Notes: generated by a model not told the origin, from the sequence alone. Shown: positions 35,432 through 48,084, counted from the first letter of the stretch. The stretch: 64,000 nucleotides of DNA from Cricetomys ansorgei (GCA_026225945.1 JAMJFZ010003581.1:12729501-12793500), one strand, 5' to 3'. A program made the numbers and translations.

Positions 35432-35745
35432 TTAAAATTTTTCTGACAAGTCCAGATGTAATGTAAGCTGTTGGAAGACAAGTGAATCTGAAGCATAGCA
35501 GAGCACAGCTAATAGTAGTTAATGCCAATAGCTGCACTAATTATTTCAGAAGGGCGCAGTTTCGCCTTCTTCGCTACATACAAAGTGAGATAAAACACCT
35601 TGGCCTTAGGTAGTGGGAAAATTAAATGAAGATGTGCAAAGATAACTCACTGGGTCAGAGAAGGCTCTGAGTCAAAAAGACAGATTTCTTCCTCTTCCTG
35701 ATGGCCATAGAACCCTAACCATGCCTGGTCTCAGCAGATGACGTC

Positions 35746-35933
35746 GAGCCCATGAACTGGCATAGTGGGGAGGGGTGTTTGCCTCTAAACCTCTGGGCCT
35801 GAGTTTGGTCCCTGGGTCTCACATAGTGGAAAGAGAAAACCGACTCCTGAAAGTTATCCTCTGACCACTTCACGAGAACCATGGCCACCTACCAACACGA
35901 TAAACAAATGTAACTTTAAAAATTGTTTTGAAG
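35746..35933 (+). mobile_element. B3/B2-type SINE, plus (diverged)
   Basis: Contains GGGCCTGAGTTTGGTCCCTG and a later TATCCTCTGACCACTTCACG, with an A-rich end. The head is diverged. Confidence 0.6.
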
Positions 35934-36959
35934 GGAAAGAAAATAAAAGACTGAGGTTCTGGGTTGAATGTTAATTTTACGGCTAGTTTGTCCAGTCAGA
36001 CCTCTAGAGGTCATTTAATGCAGATGTCTTAAGTGGATGCCCCCATACTGGCAGGGACTTGAGGTGCAGAGTTTACCACAGAGTAGAGTTCAGTTCAGTT
36101 CCCACAATATTTTTTTTTTTTGTGGGAATGAGAAAATAATTTTCAGGGTCGTTCATTCCATCTTTGTGTGCTTTGCATTTTCTCCCCAAACTGGACAGAA
36201 CTGGTGTACTTGAAACTCAACAACCATTATTTTACAGTGTGATGTTTATAACAGAACCAAGTGTATCTGTCAGGATGGGCTGCTGGCTTGAGTAACAATT
36301 CTGATTTCTAGAGCCTGTGGCCAGCTACAGGTGCTTTCTTGGACTGTATCTCTTCATTCCTGGCCCCAGGCTGATAGAACAGTCACCAGCTTGAAAATTT
36401 TAAGTACTTGGAAAAAAAACAAAGCTCAATCTGGAGGGTGGCACACTGGCATTTGTGAGGTGACGTACATCTTCTGGGCACACCAGTACTCAACCAAGAC
36501 TCGTGTGGCTCCAGGAAATCATCATAAGATAGTGCCCACTGCCTTGCACCCAAGAGTAGGGAGCTGTGGTGTTCAAGACACAGGTCGAAGGACTCCTACA
36601 TCAGTGGTAACCCCTTGTTCTCTGGTAGCCGGACAACTGAACTGTCCTGTCCTGCCGTTTGTGGCCCCAGTTTTCCCTGGTGAGCATTGCCAGAATGGCA
36701 CCAACTCACGGGGAGACATAATGTGACTCTCTCTTTCAGGGAGGCACAACTCTAAGCCCCACCAAAGTAAGTCAACACCGTAAATTTTACGTCAGTCTTT
36801 TGCATCGACTAATACTACACATTTTCTTTTTTCTCATGACTTGTTTTCCTGGCAAAGGTATGATAGAAAACAGAACTGCAAGCAACGCCTGTCTTAAAGA
36901 CGTCACGATCATAATCAGAATCTGAACGTTGACCTTGAGCATCTTACACTGTAAACATC

Positions 36960-37330
36960 AAATAGTTTATATGCCCTTGTGATGCAAAAATACTTGTCCA
37001 TTCACCATTTATCCCACATTTTGTCCTATTCCATAAATATCCATTAAATACCTAGTAGATGTCAGGAACTGTTAGGGGCTGGGGATAAGGGAATGATTAA
37101 GACTTCTCTTCAAAGAACACATTGTCCTATTGGGCAGACAGACATAAAAAGCCTTGCAGTTGCCAGCATTGCAATGCTAATAGAGGCACTAGAGATTACA
37201 GCAACACCTAGGGTGAGGAGAACATTCTAGCTGGAAGCATTTAAGAAAGTTCCATTGAGGAGCTGACTCTTGAGCTAAGTCAGGAGGCTAAGTGGAATTC
37301 CTTTAGGTACAAAAAAGATAGAGAAGATAC
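36960..37330 (+). repeat. Ancient mammalian interspersed repeat (class uncertain)
   Basis: Resembles a widespread old mammalian repeat that reads roughly 'tattaaatacctagtagatgtcaggaactg...ggggctggggata...cattgtcctattgggcagacagacat'. I am unsure of its family (L2-like or other). Confidence 0.35.
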
Positions 37331-38184
37331 CGAAGCCAAAAGACCAGTATGGGTACTACCCCTGGTTGGGGGAAATGTAAGAAATTCAGCGAGGCTGGGA
37401 CCTCACTGAATGCCACAAAGACTGAACCCAAACCGATCCACATTGTGAAGGGCTTTGTGGATTTTTTTATTTTGGAGCCTGATCACTCCGTGTTCCTAGG
37501 ATTGCAAACTTTTTCATTTTTCACGTGTATGAGCATAAATATAAGAATATCAACAATGATGATGGATTACTTTTAGTTTTTTCTCACAAAAGCAACTTAA
37601 GGATTTCTTTTGGGTTCCAGTGGGGAAGGCTTGTCAGCAGGAGCTTGAGGCATCTGGTCACATGATATCCACAGTCAGGAAGCAGAGATGAGTTTCTGGC
37701 TCAGCTCATTTTCTCTTTTTATTCTGTCCAGGACCCCGAGCCTATGAGATGATGCTGCCCACATTCAGTAGGGAATCTTAACTTTTCAGTTAAACCTTTC
37801 TGAACACAGTCCCATAGATGTACTTAGAGGTAAGTTTCCATGGTGATTACAAACCCAGTCAAGTTGACAGTTAAGATTAACCATCAAAGGAAGAACTACA
37901 GTAGTCTGAAGAATATATTCTGTCCAAGCAAAACGTCAGATCTTCTGATTTCTAAAGAAAAGCTAAATCCCATGGTTATATGAGAAACTGAATAGTAAAA
38001 ACTATCTACATGTTAAAGTATACTTGCTAAGCTGATTTTGGCCTGTTGATATGAATTGTGTAGTTTATGTATGTACAATTCTAGTGAGGCTGGGCTCTCC
38101 AATAACAGTGTCAGATTATATTTTAGTTAAGACTGACCCATAGTCCTACTAGACGTTTGAGGCTTGTTCCCCCGCCTCCCCTTT

Positions 38185-38258
38185 TCAAGACAGAGTTTCT
38201 CTGTTATAACTCTGGCTATCCTAGAACTCACTCTGTGGACCAGGCTGACCTTGAAAGT
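38185..38258 (-). mobile_element. B1 SINE fragment, minus
   Basis: AAGACAGAGTTTCTCTGTTA and AACTCACTCTGTGGACCAGG are the complement of the B1 right half. A T-run follows at 38259-38274. Confidence 0.85.
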
Positions 38259-38284
38259 TTTTTTTTTTTTTTTTAGTTGGTTCA

Positions 38285-38472
38285 GGGACTGGCAAGATGG
38301 CTTAGCAGATAAAGGTGCTTGCTGCCAAGCCTTATGGTCTGAGTTGGATGCCTGTGACCTACACATTAGGAGACCTCCACACATGTACCATGGTTCATGC
38401 CTACACTTGTACACAGAGATTATATACAAACATAAATGTGATAAAAATTTGATTGTAAAAATAAATGAATGA
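38285..38472 (+). mobile_element. B2/B3-type SINE, plus
   Basis: Begins GGGACTGGCAAGATGGCTTA GCAG with the tRNA-derived head and ends in an AAATAAATGAATGAG tail. Confidence 0.8.
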
Positions 38473-38489
38473 GTAAAAATTGATTCCTC

Positions 38490-38845
38490 AATAGCCAGGC
38501 ACAGGTGGAGGAGGGAGCTCAGGGGTCTCTACCCCTCACTGCTGGACTGTTGTCTACTGACATATTCAAGGAGAAGGGTAACCATCACCTCCGATTGTGT
38601 ATCCACTGATGGCCCTACGAGCTTCAGCAGATAGATCCAATCCGGTGTTCATACAGATCACCTTAGCTGAACTAAACAGGTCACAAAATAAAATTGAAAG
38701 GCATAAACTGGGAAAGGACAGATAGTGGTGGGAGCTGGGGGTTGACAGGACTGGGACGGAGATGGGAGAAGGAGAAAGAGTAATCAAAATTATTATATAC
38801 ATGTATGACATTGTCAACTAACAAAATCAAATAAAAAAGAATAAA
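38490..38845 (+). mobile_element. L1 3' fragment, plus
   Basis: Shows the rodent L1 3' UTR pattern: GTTCATACAGATC, AACAGGTCACAAAATAAAAT TG, a G-rich tract around 38725-38780, then AAAATTATTATATACATGTA TGA and an A-rich tail. Confidence 0.65.
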
Positions 38846-39039
38846 TCCACTAAGATCTTATTCTTCCTGCCTCTTTTGCTTTCAGGCCACATTTATCAGA
38901 TATTCAAACATCAGAAATGTTTGACAACTCCCTACACTTTCTTATGAACCCTAAAATGTTAGAAGCACTGCCTTTCATAAAGCCTGCTATGTAGTTTCTT
39001 GTAATTTTAGTGTATCCAAGTTATTTTTTCCTTCTAAAG

Positions 39040-39260
39040 ATTTGTTTTTTTTATTTGTGTACACACACACAACGCATGCGCAAACACACATGCACACGTA
39101 CATAGGCACTTACATCCTGGGAGACAAGAAGAGGCCATTAGACCCCTTAGAACTTAAGTTACATGTGTCTGTGAGCTGCAGCGTAGGTGCTGGGAAATGA
39201 ACTAGGGCCTTCTGGAAGATCAGCGAGTACTCTTAACCGTTGAGCCATCTTTCCAGCTCT
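39040..39260 (-). mobile_element. B3/B2-type SINE, minus
   Basis: CA-rich start (its tail), AGACAAGAAGAGGCCATTAG, then CTCTTAACCGTTGAGCCATC at the tRNA-derived end. Confidence 0.85.
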
Positions 39261-39477
39261 GGGTTTTTCCATTTTTAACAACTTGGCTCCAAGGGTCATA
39301 ATTTTCTTCAAGTTTCTTGAGTTAAAAAAGACAGCAAAGTTGACCTTTATTGTATAAATTATATGTAGTAAGAACTATCCCTTGGTGTGTTTCCTGGTTT
39401 CTGAAGGTGAAGGAGCCATATAACCAAATTATATTTTAAGCAAAATAAGCACTCATGGGCAAAGCAGTCCAAGGTGT

Positions 39478-39590
39478 CCTGGATCAGAACTGCCTGGATC
39501 GGAACCTAGTTCACCCAGTCACTTCCTGTGTGGCTTTGAGTGAGGCTGCTCTCTGCCTCAGTTTCCTCGTAATCTGATTGGGTCTGCCTC
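39478..39590 (+). mobile_element. MIR-type SINE
   Basis: TGTGTGGCTTTGAGTGAGGC followed by CTGCCTCAGTTTCCTCGTAA matches the MIR core. Confidence 0.6.
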
Positions 39591-40400
39591 AATTATGGAG
39601 TTGGAGCTCAAAGAGGACAGCTGTTTCCTTTGTCATGAGCTCTCTGCTTGTCATTATTATTCTAATGGGATCGAAATTCAAGGAGAGAACAGGAAGAGCA
39701 GAGTGAATTGAATTCAGTACAAGGTGTGGTGCGTGGGGCGGTGTGAGTGGCGGTGTGAGTGGCGGCTGGGTGTGGTGGACGCTGATGATAACCACAGCCT
39801 CTGTCTCCAGGATATATTTATGTAAAGATTTTAGGAGAAATATTTTGTTATTGAAACAAGAGTTATGTATGTAATGGATCCGAAATGCAACATTTTACTG
39901 AATTTTTTACAAAAAAAAAAAAAAAAAAAAAGATGCTGACGTCTGCTATTCTTAGTTTGGCCGCTGCTGCAGCTTCCATTCCCCTTCCTCTGTGTGTCTA
40001 GCTGAACAGCTGTACCTGGTTGGGAACGTCTTGCTGTTCCGTGGTCCTCACCCCGCCCTTGTGACTGCGGTCACATGATGTCTTTCTCCTACCCAGCAGC
40101 CACAGCGCGAACGACTGGGATTGGGGAGCACAGCCACCCCACCTAAAGTCAGGAAGGATGGTTTTCCAGAATAAATAAGACAAAAACTTTTCTTAAAATG
40201 GCAAAATGGATGCTCGTTAGCTAGACTATAGTCCTCCATCCACTGCTGTACAGTTTTTTTAGAAACACTTAGATGAGAAGGGCCCCAAAGTCTACATTGC
40301 AGCAGTAAACTCAAGAAAGGAAGATATCAAGGCCCCGGGAAGTTCTGGGAAGCTCACAGTCTGCACCGTGAACATGACAACGCTTATAAAGAAAAGCATG

Positions 40401-40701
40401 TAATTGGGGCTGGCTTACAGTTTCAGGGGTTTAGTTCATTATCAGCATGGTGGGAAACATGGTACAGGGAGAGATGATGCTGTAAAGGGAGCTGAGAGGT
40501 CTACATCTGAATCAGCAGGCAGCAGGAAGAGAGAGACACTGGCCCTGGCATTTGAAACCCCAAAGCCTACCCCACTGGCACACTTCTTCCTACTCCAGCA
40601 AGGCCACACCTACTAATCCCTGTCAAGCAATGCTATTCCCTAATAACCAAGCATTCAAATATATGAGCCTATGGATGCCATTTCTATTCAGACCACCACA
40701 G
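40401..40701 (+). mobile_element. Rodent interspersed repeat, probably L1-derived (class unsure)
   Basis: Runs from GGGGCTGGCTTACAGTTTCA GGG to ATTCAGACCACCACA, with AAGGCCACACCTACTAATCC inside. This is a common rodent repeat, but I cannot assign its class with certainty. Confidence 0.55.
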
Positions 40702-40899
40702 TATCCCATAAAGATGACAAAGGCCCAGGTGATCTGTTCTCTGTGCTTTGCCAATCAATGGGCTTTAATACTCATTCTCACTTTGAGACTCTCTCATACA
40801 CAGCTAGGAAGGATAGCACTACCCTAAATCCAAGCCCTAGGAGGCATGATTCTGGAGTAAGGCCCATAGTAAAACTATGCCTAAAAAACACATAAAAGT

Positions 40900-40926
40900 A
40901 ATAAATAAATAAATAAATAAATAAAA
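40900..40926. repeat. (AAAT)n microsatellite
   Basis: About six AAAT units. Confidence 0.95.
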
Positions 40927-40989
40927 CTGGAAAATAACCTTGAAGTAAGTGTAGGTACTTGAGAAGACAATCAGAGCTCTAGCTGTGGT

Positions 40990-41088
40990 ACAGAGCTCAA
41001 TATGGAAAGCAGAGTGGCCTTAAACTGACAGATCCTCCTGCCCAGCCTGCCAAGTATTGAGATTAAAGGCATGTACCACTATACCCTG
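40990..41088 (-). mobile_element. B1 fragment, minus (diverged)
   Basis: Ends TTGAGATTAAAGGCATGTAC CAC, the complement of the B1 5' end. Confidence 0.6.
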
Positions 41089-41388
41089 AATACTCTTTAA
41101 AAGAATGGTTGGCTGACATCTATTCCAAGAGACTCAGCCTGGATCTCTTCATGCCTGGTTCCTTTAAGTGTTTGGAGCTTAAGGAGACCCTTTAGCAGAC
41201 AGCGAACAGTAAGTAAGCAGGCAGCAGTCTGGAGCAAAACAGTACTAGTTCCCTGTTGTCAGATGTATCTGAGATATGTGTTTCCTGTGACTGCATGGAA
41301 AAAGTCAATTCCTGTGATGAATTTTAGGCCTTTTTTGTTGAAAAAGGACTGTGGTTTCCCTTAAACTCACTAGACAGCTATTATGTAT

Positions 41389-41529
41389 GGCTGGGCGGTA
41401 GTGGAGCACACCTTTAATCCCAGCATTTGGGAGGCAGAGGCAAGCAAATCTCAAGGCCAGCCTGGTCTACTGAGTGAGTTCTAGGACAGCCTGAATTACA
41501 ACAAAGAAACCCTATCTTGAGAAACAAAA
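41389..41529 (+). mobile_element. B1 SINE, plus, near full length
   Basis: Runs from GGCTGGGCGGTAGTGGAGCA through TTTAATCCCAGCATTTGGGA and CCAGCCTGGTCTACTGAGTG to AAACCCTATCTTGAGAAAC. It carries the 7SL-derived B1 layout with the A/B boxes diverged. Confidence 0.95.
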
Positions 41530-41609
41530 ACTAATATGTATAGTCTTCTTAGAACTGTTAGTTTCAAATGGCTTATACACGCCAACCTCCCCACCCCTTT
41601 AGCTTCACC

Positions 41610-41750
41610 AAAGCAACACATGAACAAAAGGAAAGTCTCTTAACAAATGGTGCTGGAGTTACTAGGTATCCAGTAGGAGGGCATGGTTTGATCTCTACCT
41701 CAGCATACACAAAAATCATATGTAGTAGATTCTAGAATTAAACGTAGAAG
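41610..41750 (+). mobile_element. Old L1 ORF2 fragment
   Basis: Contains AGTCTCTTAACAAATGGTGC TGG, a conserved L1 ORF2-region motif, followed by diverged L1-like sequence to AGAATTAAACGTAG. Confidence 0.6.
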
Positions 41751-41751
41751 C

Positions 41752-41812
41752 TAGGGGATAGAGAAATGGCTCAGCTGGTAAGAGTGCTTGGTAGACACGC
41801 TGCATATTAGAG
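41752..41812 (+). mobile_element. B2 head fragment
   Basis: GGGGATAGAGAAATGGCTCA GCTGGTAAGAGTGCTTGG is the tRNA-derived B2 start; the rest is missing. Confidence 0.75.
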
Positions 41813-42929
41813 TTAAGCTATTGAGAGAAGAGACTGTGTTCCTGACTTTCACGTGTCTCAGAGAAGAATCTGATAGGCACACTTAGGTCCAGAATCCACT
41901 CTTGATCTATTATACTGGCAAGAGGTAGGATAACAGTTTGAGAAGCATGTAGCACCTTTCACCCATGAGGAAGTAGGCATAAAAAAATGGCATTTCCAAT
42001 TCCTGCTCCCTCTGAATTTCTTCTTCAGCAGCTTGGAGGCAATGTGGGGAAGTTTTGTGCTTGTTAGTGGCAGTTTTTCAAGGCTGTACTGTTACTGTTT
42101 CTTTGATGATCTCATACCAACATCTCTTTCTGCATATTCACATATTGACTGATACGTCTTAAGAGCCATAAACATAAGTGGTTCATTTTACAAATGGGCA
42201 CATTTATTTGCAAAGTATTAGCCAAGATCTATCCACGTGCAGACGTGCCTTGTTTCAGTCTGAATATACAATAAAATTAATTTAAATAACTTTAATCAAC
42301 TTCAAAAACAGCAAATTCCAAGACAATTAGGTTAACTTTAAGAATTCGTATTTATCGAGTTAACAGATGGTAAATTAAAAAACAATGAAGCTAATTTTTA
42401 AAATCATTCATTGAATAAAAAAAAACCAGACTTATTTGACAAACTGTTTTTAAGCTGGTTTTTCATCCTACTAAGCATATTTTAAGATTCCAATTTGGGG
42501 AACTTCTGGAAAGATACCAAATGAGTTGCAGTATATGAACTCTTCCATTGAATTACTTTTTTAAAAGCTTTAGAATCATCTGGAAAATAATTTTATGTAT
42601 CAGCAATAAAAATATAAGAAATAAGCATTTCTAGATATTGGGCCGATGAGGCATCTGCTTCTTCAGTTTCAGTTTGCTCTCCAGTGTGTTCCCTCGGTCC
42701 TTCACCTGCCGTGGGGATTTCCTGTGCCTGCAGAATGGAGCTGCTGCTGACCAGAACTGCATTTCTGTGCTTTTCTGGTCAGATAGAAAACTCACTTAGG
42801 TCTACTGGATGAGATATGCTAGTAGGCTGAAATACCTTAGCACAACTAACATCTTCCCCTCTGACCTTTTCTCCTCTCGTTGTAAAAGGCTGAACATATT
42901 CTGAATTTAACTGAAAAGAGATGATTTTA

Positions 42930-42930
<1 letters not shown>

Positions 42931-42960
<30 letters not shown>
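42931..42960. repeat. (GT)15 microsatellite
   Basis: Uninterrupted GT dinucleotides. Confidence 0.95.
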
Positions 42961-42963
<3 letters not shown>

Positions 42964-43251
42964 CATTCACACAGAAGCATGGGAGTGAGACTCCTTAGCT
43001 GTTCCCACTGGGCTGGGATCCCTCAACAGTTCTTGCACAGGAACAGTCAACATACTCTAGTACAAGAAACTACACCTGTTTCCTGGGTGAGAGTTCAATT
43101 GTGCAACATCCCCAGATTTTATAGATAGAATTAGAGGTAACACCACTGCTACAGTAAGAAATAATCACACTGCACTTGATATTAGTTTAGTATGAGAACG
43201 GAACGGTTGAAATAGAAATGGAGGTGTTCCATTAAAATTTTTGGAATAAAT

Positions 43252-43450
43252 TGGTTTATTTTTAAATTGTTTTTACATTTACATTATTTATTTGGTCAGG
43301 GCCATACCATGGCACATCTGGAGGCCAAAGGATAATTTGTGAGAATGATTCTCTCCTTCCACCATGTGGATACCAGGGACTTATGTCATGACTTCATGTC
43401 ATCAAATCTGGCAGCAAGTGCTTTTACTGGCTGAGCCATTTCCATGACCA
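43252..43450 (-). mobile_element. B3-type SINE, minus
   Basis: GGCACATCTGGAGGCCAAAG at the middle and TTTTACTGGCTGAGCCATTT at the tRNA-derived end. Confidence 0.75.
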
Positions 43451-44117
43451 GGAATTGATCAGTGCACATGGTTCAGTGGTGGCCTGGTCTCTCCTTTATA
43501 GTGACCAATCGAAAACTGTGATGTAATTTGTTTTACGGCTCTAGAAACTCTGCCTAAAACTCTACTGTTGCTGACATTTATTTTACTAATTAGTAGTGGT
43601 TGAGACTGTAATTTACTGCTTTGATAAATATATTAGTTATATTTTGAGTTGATATATAAAAACATATCACTGAAGAACTTCAGTCAAAGATAATCTGAGG
43701 CTTCTTAGGAATGTGATTAGAACAATATAGGAAGAGAGACTATTGTTTTTAATTAAATAAGAACAGGTAAAAATAAGAAAGATCATGATAGATGAAAAAA
43801 AATGCAGTAAGTAAAATGTCTGTAGGTATCAGAGATACAAAGGGAAAAGGTCTGAGCCATTTCTAAGGAAATAAATCAAAGTTAAAAGAAACAAAGGGAA
43901 CCTGAGTAGACAGGTTGTGTTTTTCGATGTGGAATGCGTGCTCCCCCAGAGCAGCAAACATCACTTCCCTACAACCCTGCCATTAGCAGGGGTGTCTCAC
44001 AACGCACTGCACCATACATGCTCTTAGTCTTTTACTTAAGTGTGTCTTGAATTTGTGAGTAAAAATAATGGGTTCTCCTCTAAAAATGAAGCAGACAAAC
44101 TAGAAGAAAATAAAAAC

Positions 44118-44315
44118 AGTACTGATGCTAGGGAAACAGCTCAGTTAACTTGCTTTTCCGGAGGACCTGAGTTTAGTTCCAGCTTCCATGTCAGGCAGCT
44201 CACGACTGCCTGTAACTCCAGCCTGGGGGATAGATACAACACCTGGTCTCTTAGGGCACCGCGCGCGTGGGCGCGCGCACACACACACACACACGTAATT
44301 AAAAATATAAATGAA
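44118..44315 (+). mobile_element. B3/B2-type SINE, plus
   Basis: GCTAGGGAAACAGCTCAGTT AAC head, TTCCGGAGGACCTGAGTTTA and a GCGC/CACACA tail from about 44263 to 44295. Confidence 0.8.
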
Positions 44316-44317
44316 TC

Positions 44318-44477
44318 TTTGTTTGTTTGTTTGTTTTACGAGACAGGGTCTTTCTCTATAGCCCTGGCTGTCCTGGATCTTACTGTGTAGATCAGGCTGG
44401 CCTCAAACTCACAGAGATTTGCCTGCCTCTGCTTCCTGCATGCTGGGATTAAAGGCATGAGTCACCACACCCAGCCT
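44318..44477 (-). mobile_element. B1 SINE, minus, near full length
   Basis: TTTG-rich tail, then GAGACAGGGTCTTTCTCTAT AGCCCTGGCTGTCCTGG to CATGCTGGGATTAAAGGCAT GAGTCACCACACCCAGC. Confidence 0.95.
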
Positions 44478-44659
44478 TAAAATAAGTCTAAAAAAAAAAC
44501 TGCTAACATTGTAAGGTTCTTTATAGCAAAACGAAGGAATGCAGATATATGCCGTTCCTAGGTGTGATAGGTTTTTCAATTTCTAGAACAAACAAATCCC
44601 TGCGAGCCCATGTGAAAGGAGACATGCATCTGCAGATCCTGAACATGGTTGGCTGGCTT

Positions 44660-44876
44660 GTTTTGCAGTGCAGAGGTAGACTCCAGGTCTGGTGCGTACC
44701 AGGCAAGGGCACCATCCCTGAGCTACAACCCATTCTCTGGTTCTCTGAGACAGGCTTAGGTTGGTTTGAAGTCAATATATAGCACAAACTGACATCAAAC
44801 CCTTAAGCCTACTGTCTCCACCACCCGCCTTGCCTTAGGTAATAATGGTAAGTGTGCACCACCGTACCCAGCTTGT
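44660..44876 (-). mobile_element. B4/RSINE-type SINE, minus (diverged)
   Basis: GTGCGTACCAGGCAAGGGCA CC and ACCACCGTACCCAGC resemble the complement of a composite ID plus B1 element. Confidence 0.5.
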
Positions 44877-45639
44877 CATCAGCCTTCTTTCAAGATCAAA
44901 ACCTTTTTCATTCAAAGACTTGAGGGAATCTTCCACGTAATTTATAGGAGAAACTAGTTTGATTCTGCACGTTTAACACCAGTTATTAGCTTATTTGTGA
45001 AAGCAGCGTAATAAACCGTTTAAAGATCGTCCAGGTATCAGAAAACGACAGGCTAGGAGCTGGTTCTGGAAAACATTTGAGTAAAGAGCTGTCCATAATT
45101 CCTGGAGGTGGTAATGAGGGACGGCCAGACAGTTCGAGAATGGGAAATTTCATTGTCAAAGGAGAGTGCCCAGCACTGAGGGTGAAGACAGAGTGGTCAG
45201 GAGACCAGGTACAGTGACATCAAAGTGAGTTAAGAACCGATGCTATGAGTGCAGAGCAGTCCAGTGTAGTTCTGAAAGGGAGGCTAGAACTAGTGACCAC
45301 AGAGAAGGAAAGGAGACTCTGAAGTCAGTGCTTTGGTCACTAGACAGCAGCACGTTTAACGGAACGGTACAGTACGTGACAGTCTCAGGCACTGGCAGCA
45401 TTTGCAAACCTGTTGTTTGTTTTTCTTAGTAATTACAGAAGATAAAAAGTAAGTAAAACGTAGCCCACAAAAATATACAGGGTGGATAGGAAACAATAAG
45501 GAACTGTGGAAAAGCCCAGTTGAGATCGAGCATTATGAGATACACGATCTAACATATTCCTGTTCAGATGGGAAGATAAAAATGAAAGTCTAGTTAGCGG
45601 CTTGATGTCCTATTACAAAAGTCATACTTAAAAAAAAAA

Positions 45640-45815
45640 AAATGGGACAGGGAGTTTTCAATGGATACATCTTGTTCTACCTTACAGTTTGTCTATCCAA
45701 AGCACATAGACTTTAGAGGGGAGGGAACCCAAGAGGAGCTGGAGGGAGAAGAGGGGAGGACGGGAGTGACGTAGATGCAATCCATATATGAAATTCTTTA
45801 AAAAAAACAAACAAA
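45640..45815 (+). mobile_element. Probable L1 3' tail
   Basis: A G-rich stretch (45715-45770), then TGCAATCCATATATGAAATT CTTTAAAAA, the layout of a rodent L1 3' end. Confidence 0.5.
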
Positions 45816-45931
45816 CCCAAAAAACGATTACAATTCAAAAATACATAAATAAAAAGTTTAAAGTACATAACAGCACTATGAATATCAAAGACAACAGACA
45901 CTTTTTGTCAAGAAAAAACAAAACAGTGAAC

Positions 45932-46255
45932 AGTGGGTTGGGAAGGTGGCCTAGGGTTAAGGAAAACGCTTGTCGCACACAAGCATGAGAACCCGTGTCC
46001 CGTCCAGATCCATGCAAAGCCTGGCGCGGCAGCATGTGTCTGCCATCCCGGCACTCTTGTGACGTGGGAGCAAAGACAGGAGAACCCCAGGGAGCTCGCG
46101 GGCCAGCTGACTTAGGGTGCACAGCAGCGAAACAAGGAAACCCTGTCTCAAACAAGATGGAATACAAGGACCGACACCTGGTGTTGTTTGTCCTCTGACC
46201 TCTGCGTGTGATGTGTGACATGCGCGCGCGCACACACACATGCACACACACGTAA
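45932..46255 (+). mobile_element. B4/RSINE-type composite SINE, plus
   Basis: A tRNA-like head (GGGTTGGGAAGGTGGCCTAG), a B1-like middle (AAACCCTGTCTCAAACAAG) and a TCCTCTGACCTC end with a GCGCGC/CACACA tail. Confidence 0.7.
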
Positions 46256-46384
46256 TTTATTTAAAGTAAACAAGACAAAATAACTTTTTCTAGTCATTAA
46301 TAGTGTAACTAAGCAATAAAGGCATAATGACGCTAAAGATTACATAGTAAAATGTAGAAACAAAACAATTTATATATTCTAGGT

Positions 46385-46790
46385 TTTTATTAACTTTGCT
46401 ATCTGACAATTTATACTTGTATACAATATGTTCTGATTGTTCTCTCCATTCTTTCTTATCCCCCATCCCTATTATCGCCCCCCCTACTCCCCTACCAGCC
46501 CCTTTACCAGATATATGACTTTTGCTTTATTTTGTGACTCATTTAGTTTAACTAGGGTGGTCTGTAGGGACTAGAACTATCCACTGAAGCCTGGTGGGCT
46601 GTCAGTGGGTACACAGTTGAAGGCAGTGGTTTCCTGCTCCCTACCCATAGGGGCATCCCCAGCCCCTGTGCCTTTTACAAACCTTCTTCCTATCTCTGGC
46701 TCTTACATTCTTTCTGCCACCTCTTCCAAAATGTTCCTTGAGCCTTATGAAAGACGGAAGAATGTCTTGTTCAGGACTGAGCAGTCGTAA
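46385..46790 (-). mobile_element. L1 3' fragment, minus
   Basis: TATACAATATGTTCTGATTG TTC, then C-rich stretches (46460-46510) and ACTATCCACTGAAGCCTGG, matching the complement of a rodent L1 3' UTR. Confidence 0.6.
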
Positions 46791-46797
46791 CATTATT

Positions 46798-46947
46798 CTG
46801 GTTTTGTTTTGTTTTTGTTTTTGTTTTTAGATAGGTTCTCTTTACACAGCTCTGACTGTCCTGGAACTCACTCTATAGACCAGATTGCCTCTGCCTCTGC
46901 CTCCCGAGAGTGCTGGGATTAAAGGCATGCACCACAGTGCCTAGCCC
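46798..46947 (-). mobile_element. B1 SINE, minus, near full length
   Basis: TTTTG-rich tail, GACTGTCCTGGAACTCACTC, then GTGCTGGGATTAAAGGCATG CACCACAGTGCCTAGCC. Confidence 0.95.
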
Positions 46948-47104
46948 ACTATTCAGTTTTTTAATATACTAGAGTTCATCCCAGTAGACAATGTTTAAGC
47001 TGCTACAAACATTGACAAAATTATACCAAAGTATCTAATGGCAGTAGATTAAAGAAATGAAGTAAATCATTAATTTGATGGATTTACAAATCCCTTTTTA
47101 TTAC

Positions 47105-47252
47105 ACTCATTTATTATTGTGGGCAAAGCAGGGGGTGTGTGGGTCAGAGGACAGCTTCCAGAAGTCAGTTCTCTGATTCGTCCTGGAGATTGAATTCAGG
47201 TCAGTCCTGATAGCAAGCATCTTTTCCCACTGAGCGTTCCTGCTGGAACTTG
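47105..47252 (-). mobile_element. B2/B3-type SINE, minus
   Basis: GGGTCAGAGGACAGCTTCCA GAAGTCAGTTCTC and TTTTCCCACTGAGCGTTC at the tRNA-derived end. Confidence 0.7.
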
Positions 47253-47259
47253 GTGGATT

Positions 47260-47412
47260 TTGTTTGTTTGTTTGTTTTTGTTTGTTTTTTGTTTTGTTTT
47301 TTACCCTGGCTGTCCTGGAACTCACTCTGTAGACCAGGCTAGCCTTGAACTCAGAGCCCCACCTGCCTCTGCCTTGTGAATACTGGGACAATAGTACACC
47401 ACTGCCATCACC
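47260..47412 (-). mobile_element. B1 SINE, minus
   Basis: (TTTG)n tail, CCTGGCTGTCCTGGAACTCA CTCTGTAGACCAGGC and a diverged 5' end. Confidence 0.9.
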
Positions 47413-47944
47413 ATTCAATGTGGATTATTTTTAAAAGCATTAATAATAGTTTTTTTTTAACAATTCCTAATAGAAAAGAAAAATAAAATATTTCTTCAAC
47501 ATAATAACATTTTATTCTAGTTATCAATATTAGAATTAACACAAAAGTTCTAGAAATATATTTGAAGTAGATAGTTACTATAATAATTTTGCCACAATGC
47601 TACTTAAAAGAACTTTAAAAGCCTTGATTAGTTTAATAAGAGAAATGAAAGAAGAGTTATCCAGGGTGAAAATGACACAGGGGGTTAGTATGTACTGAAA
47701 AAAAACCAGTTATAGTTTGAAACCTCAAGGAAAACATGAATAACCTAATAAATTAATAAATTATTAGAAGACAAATTCTAACATAACGGTAATTCTGAAC
47801 AAGGGCAACCATAATTCAAGCAAATTTTAGACTCATTTTTATGCGAGCAACAGAATATATGAACCCAGATATATGTGACCTACAGAAACAGAGAGGCTTT
47901 TTGTTAGTGTTTTGTTTTTTTTTTTAATGGGTTGTTTTCTGTTT

Positions 47945-48084
47945 CTGTATTGTTTTGATTTTGTGACAAGGTCTTCCAATGTAGCCCCAGCTAGCCAGGA
48001 GTCATGATGCCAGAACTGACCTTAAACTCATAGAAATCTGCCTGCAGTGCTGGAATTAAAGGTGTAGGCCACCACTCCTGATCC
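47945..48084 (-). mobile_element. B1-like SINE, minus (diverged)
   Basis: GACAAGGTCTTCCAATGTAG CCCCAGCTAGCC then GTGCTGGAATTAAAGGTGTA GGCCACCAC. Confidence 0.8.
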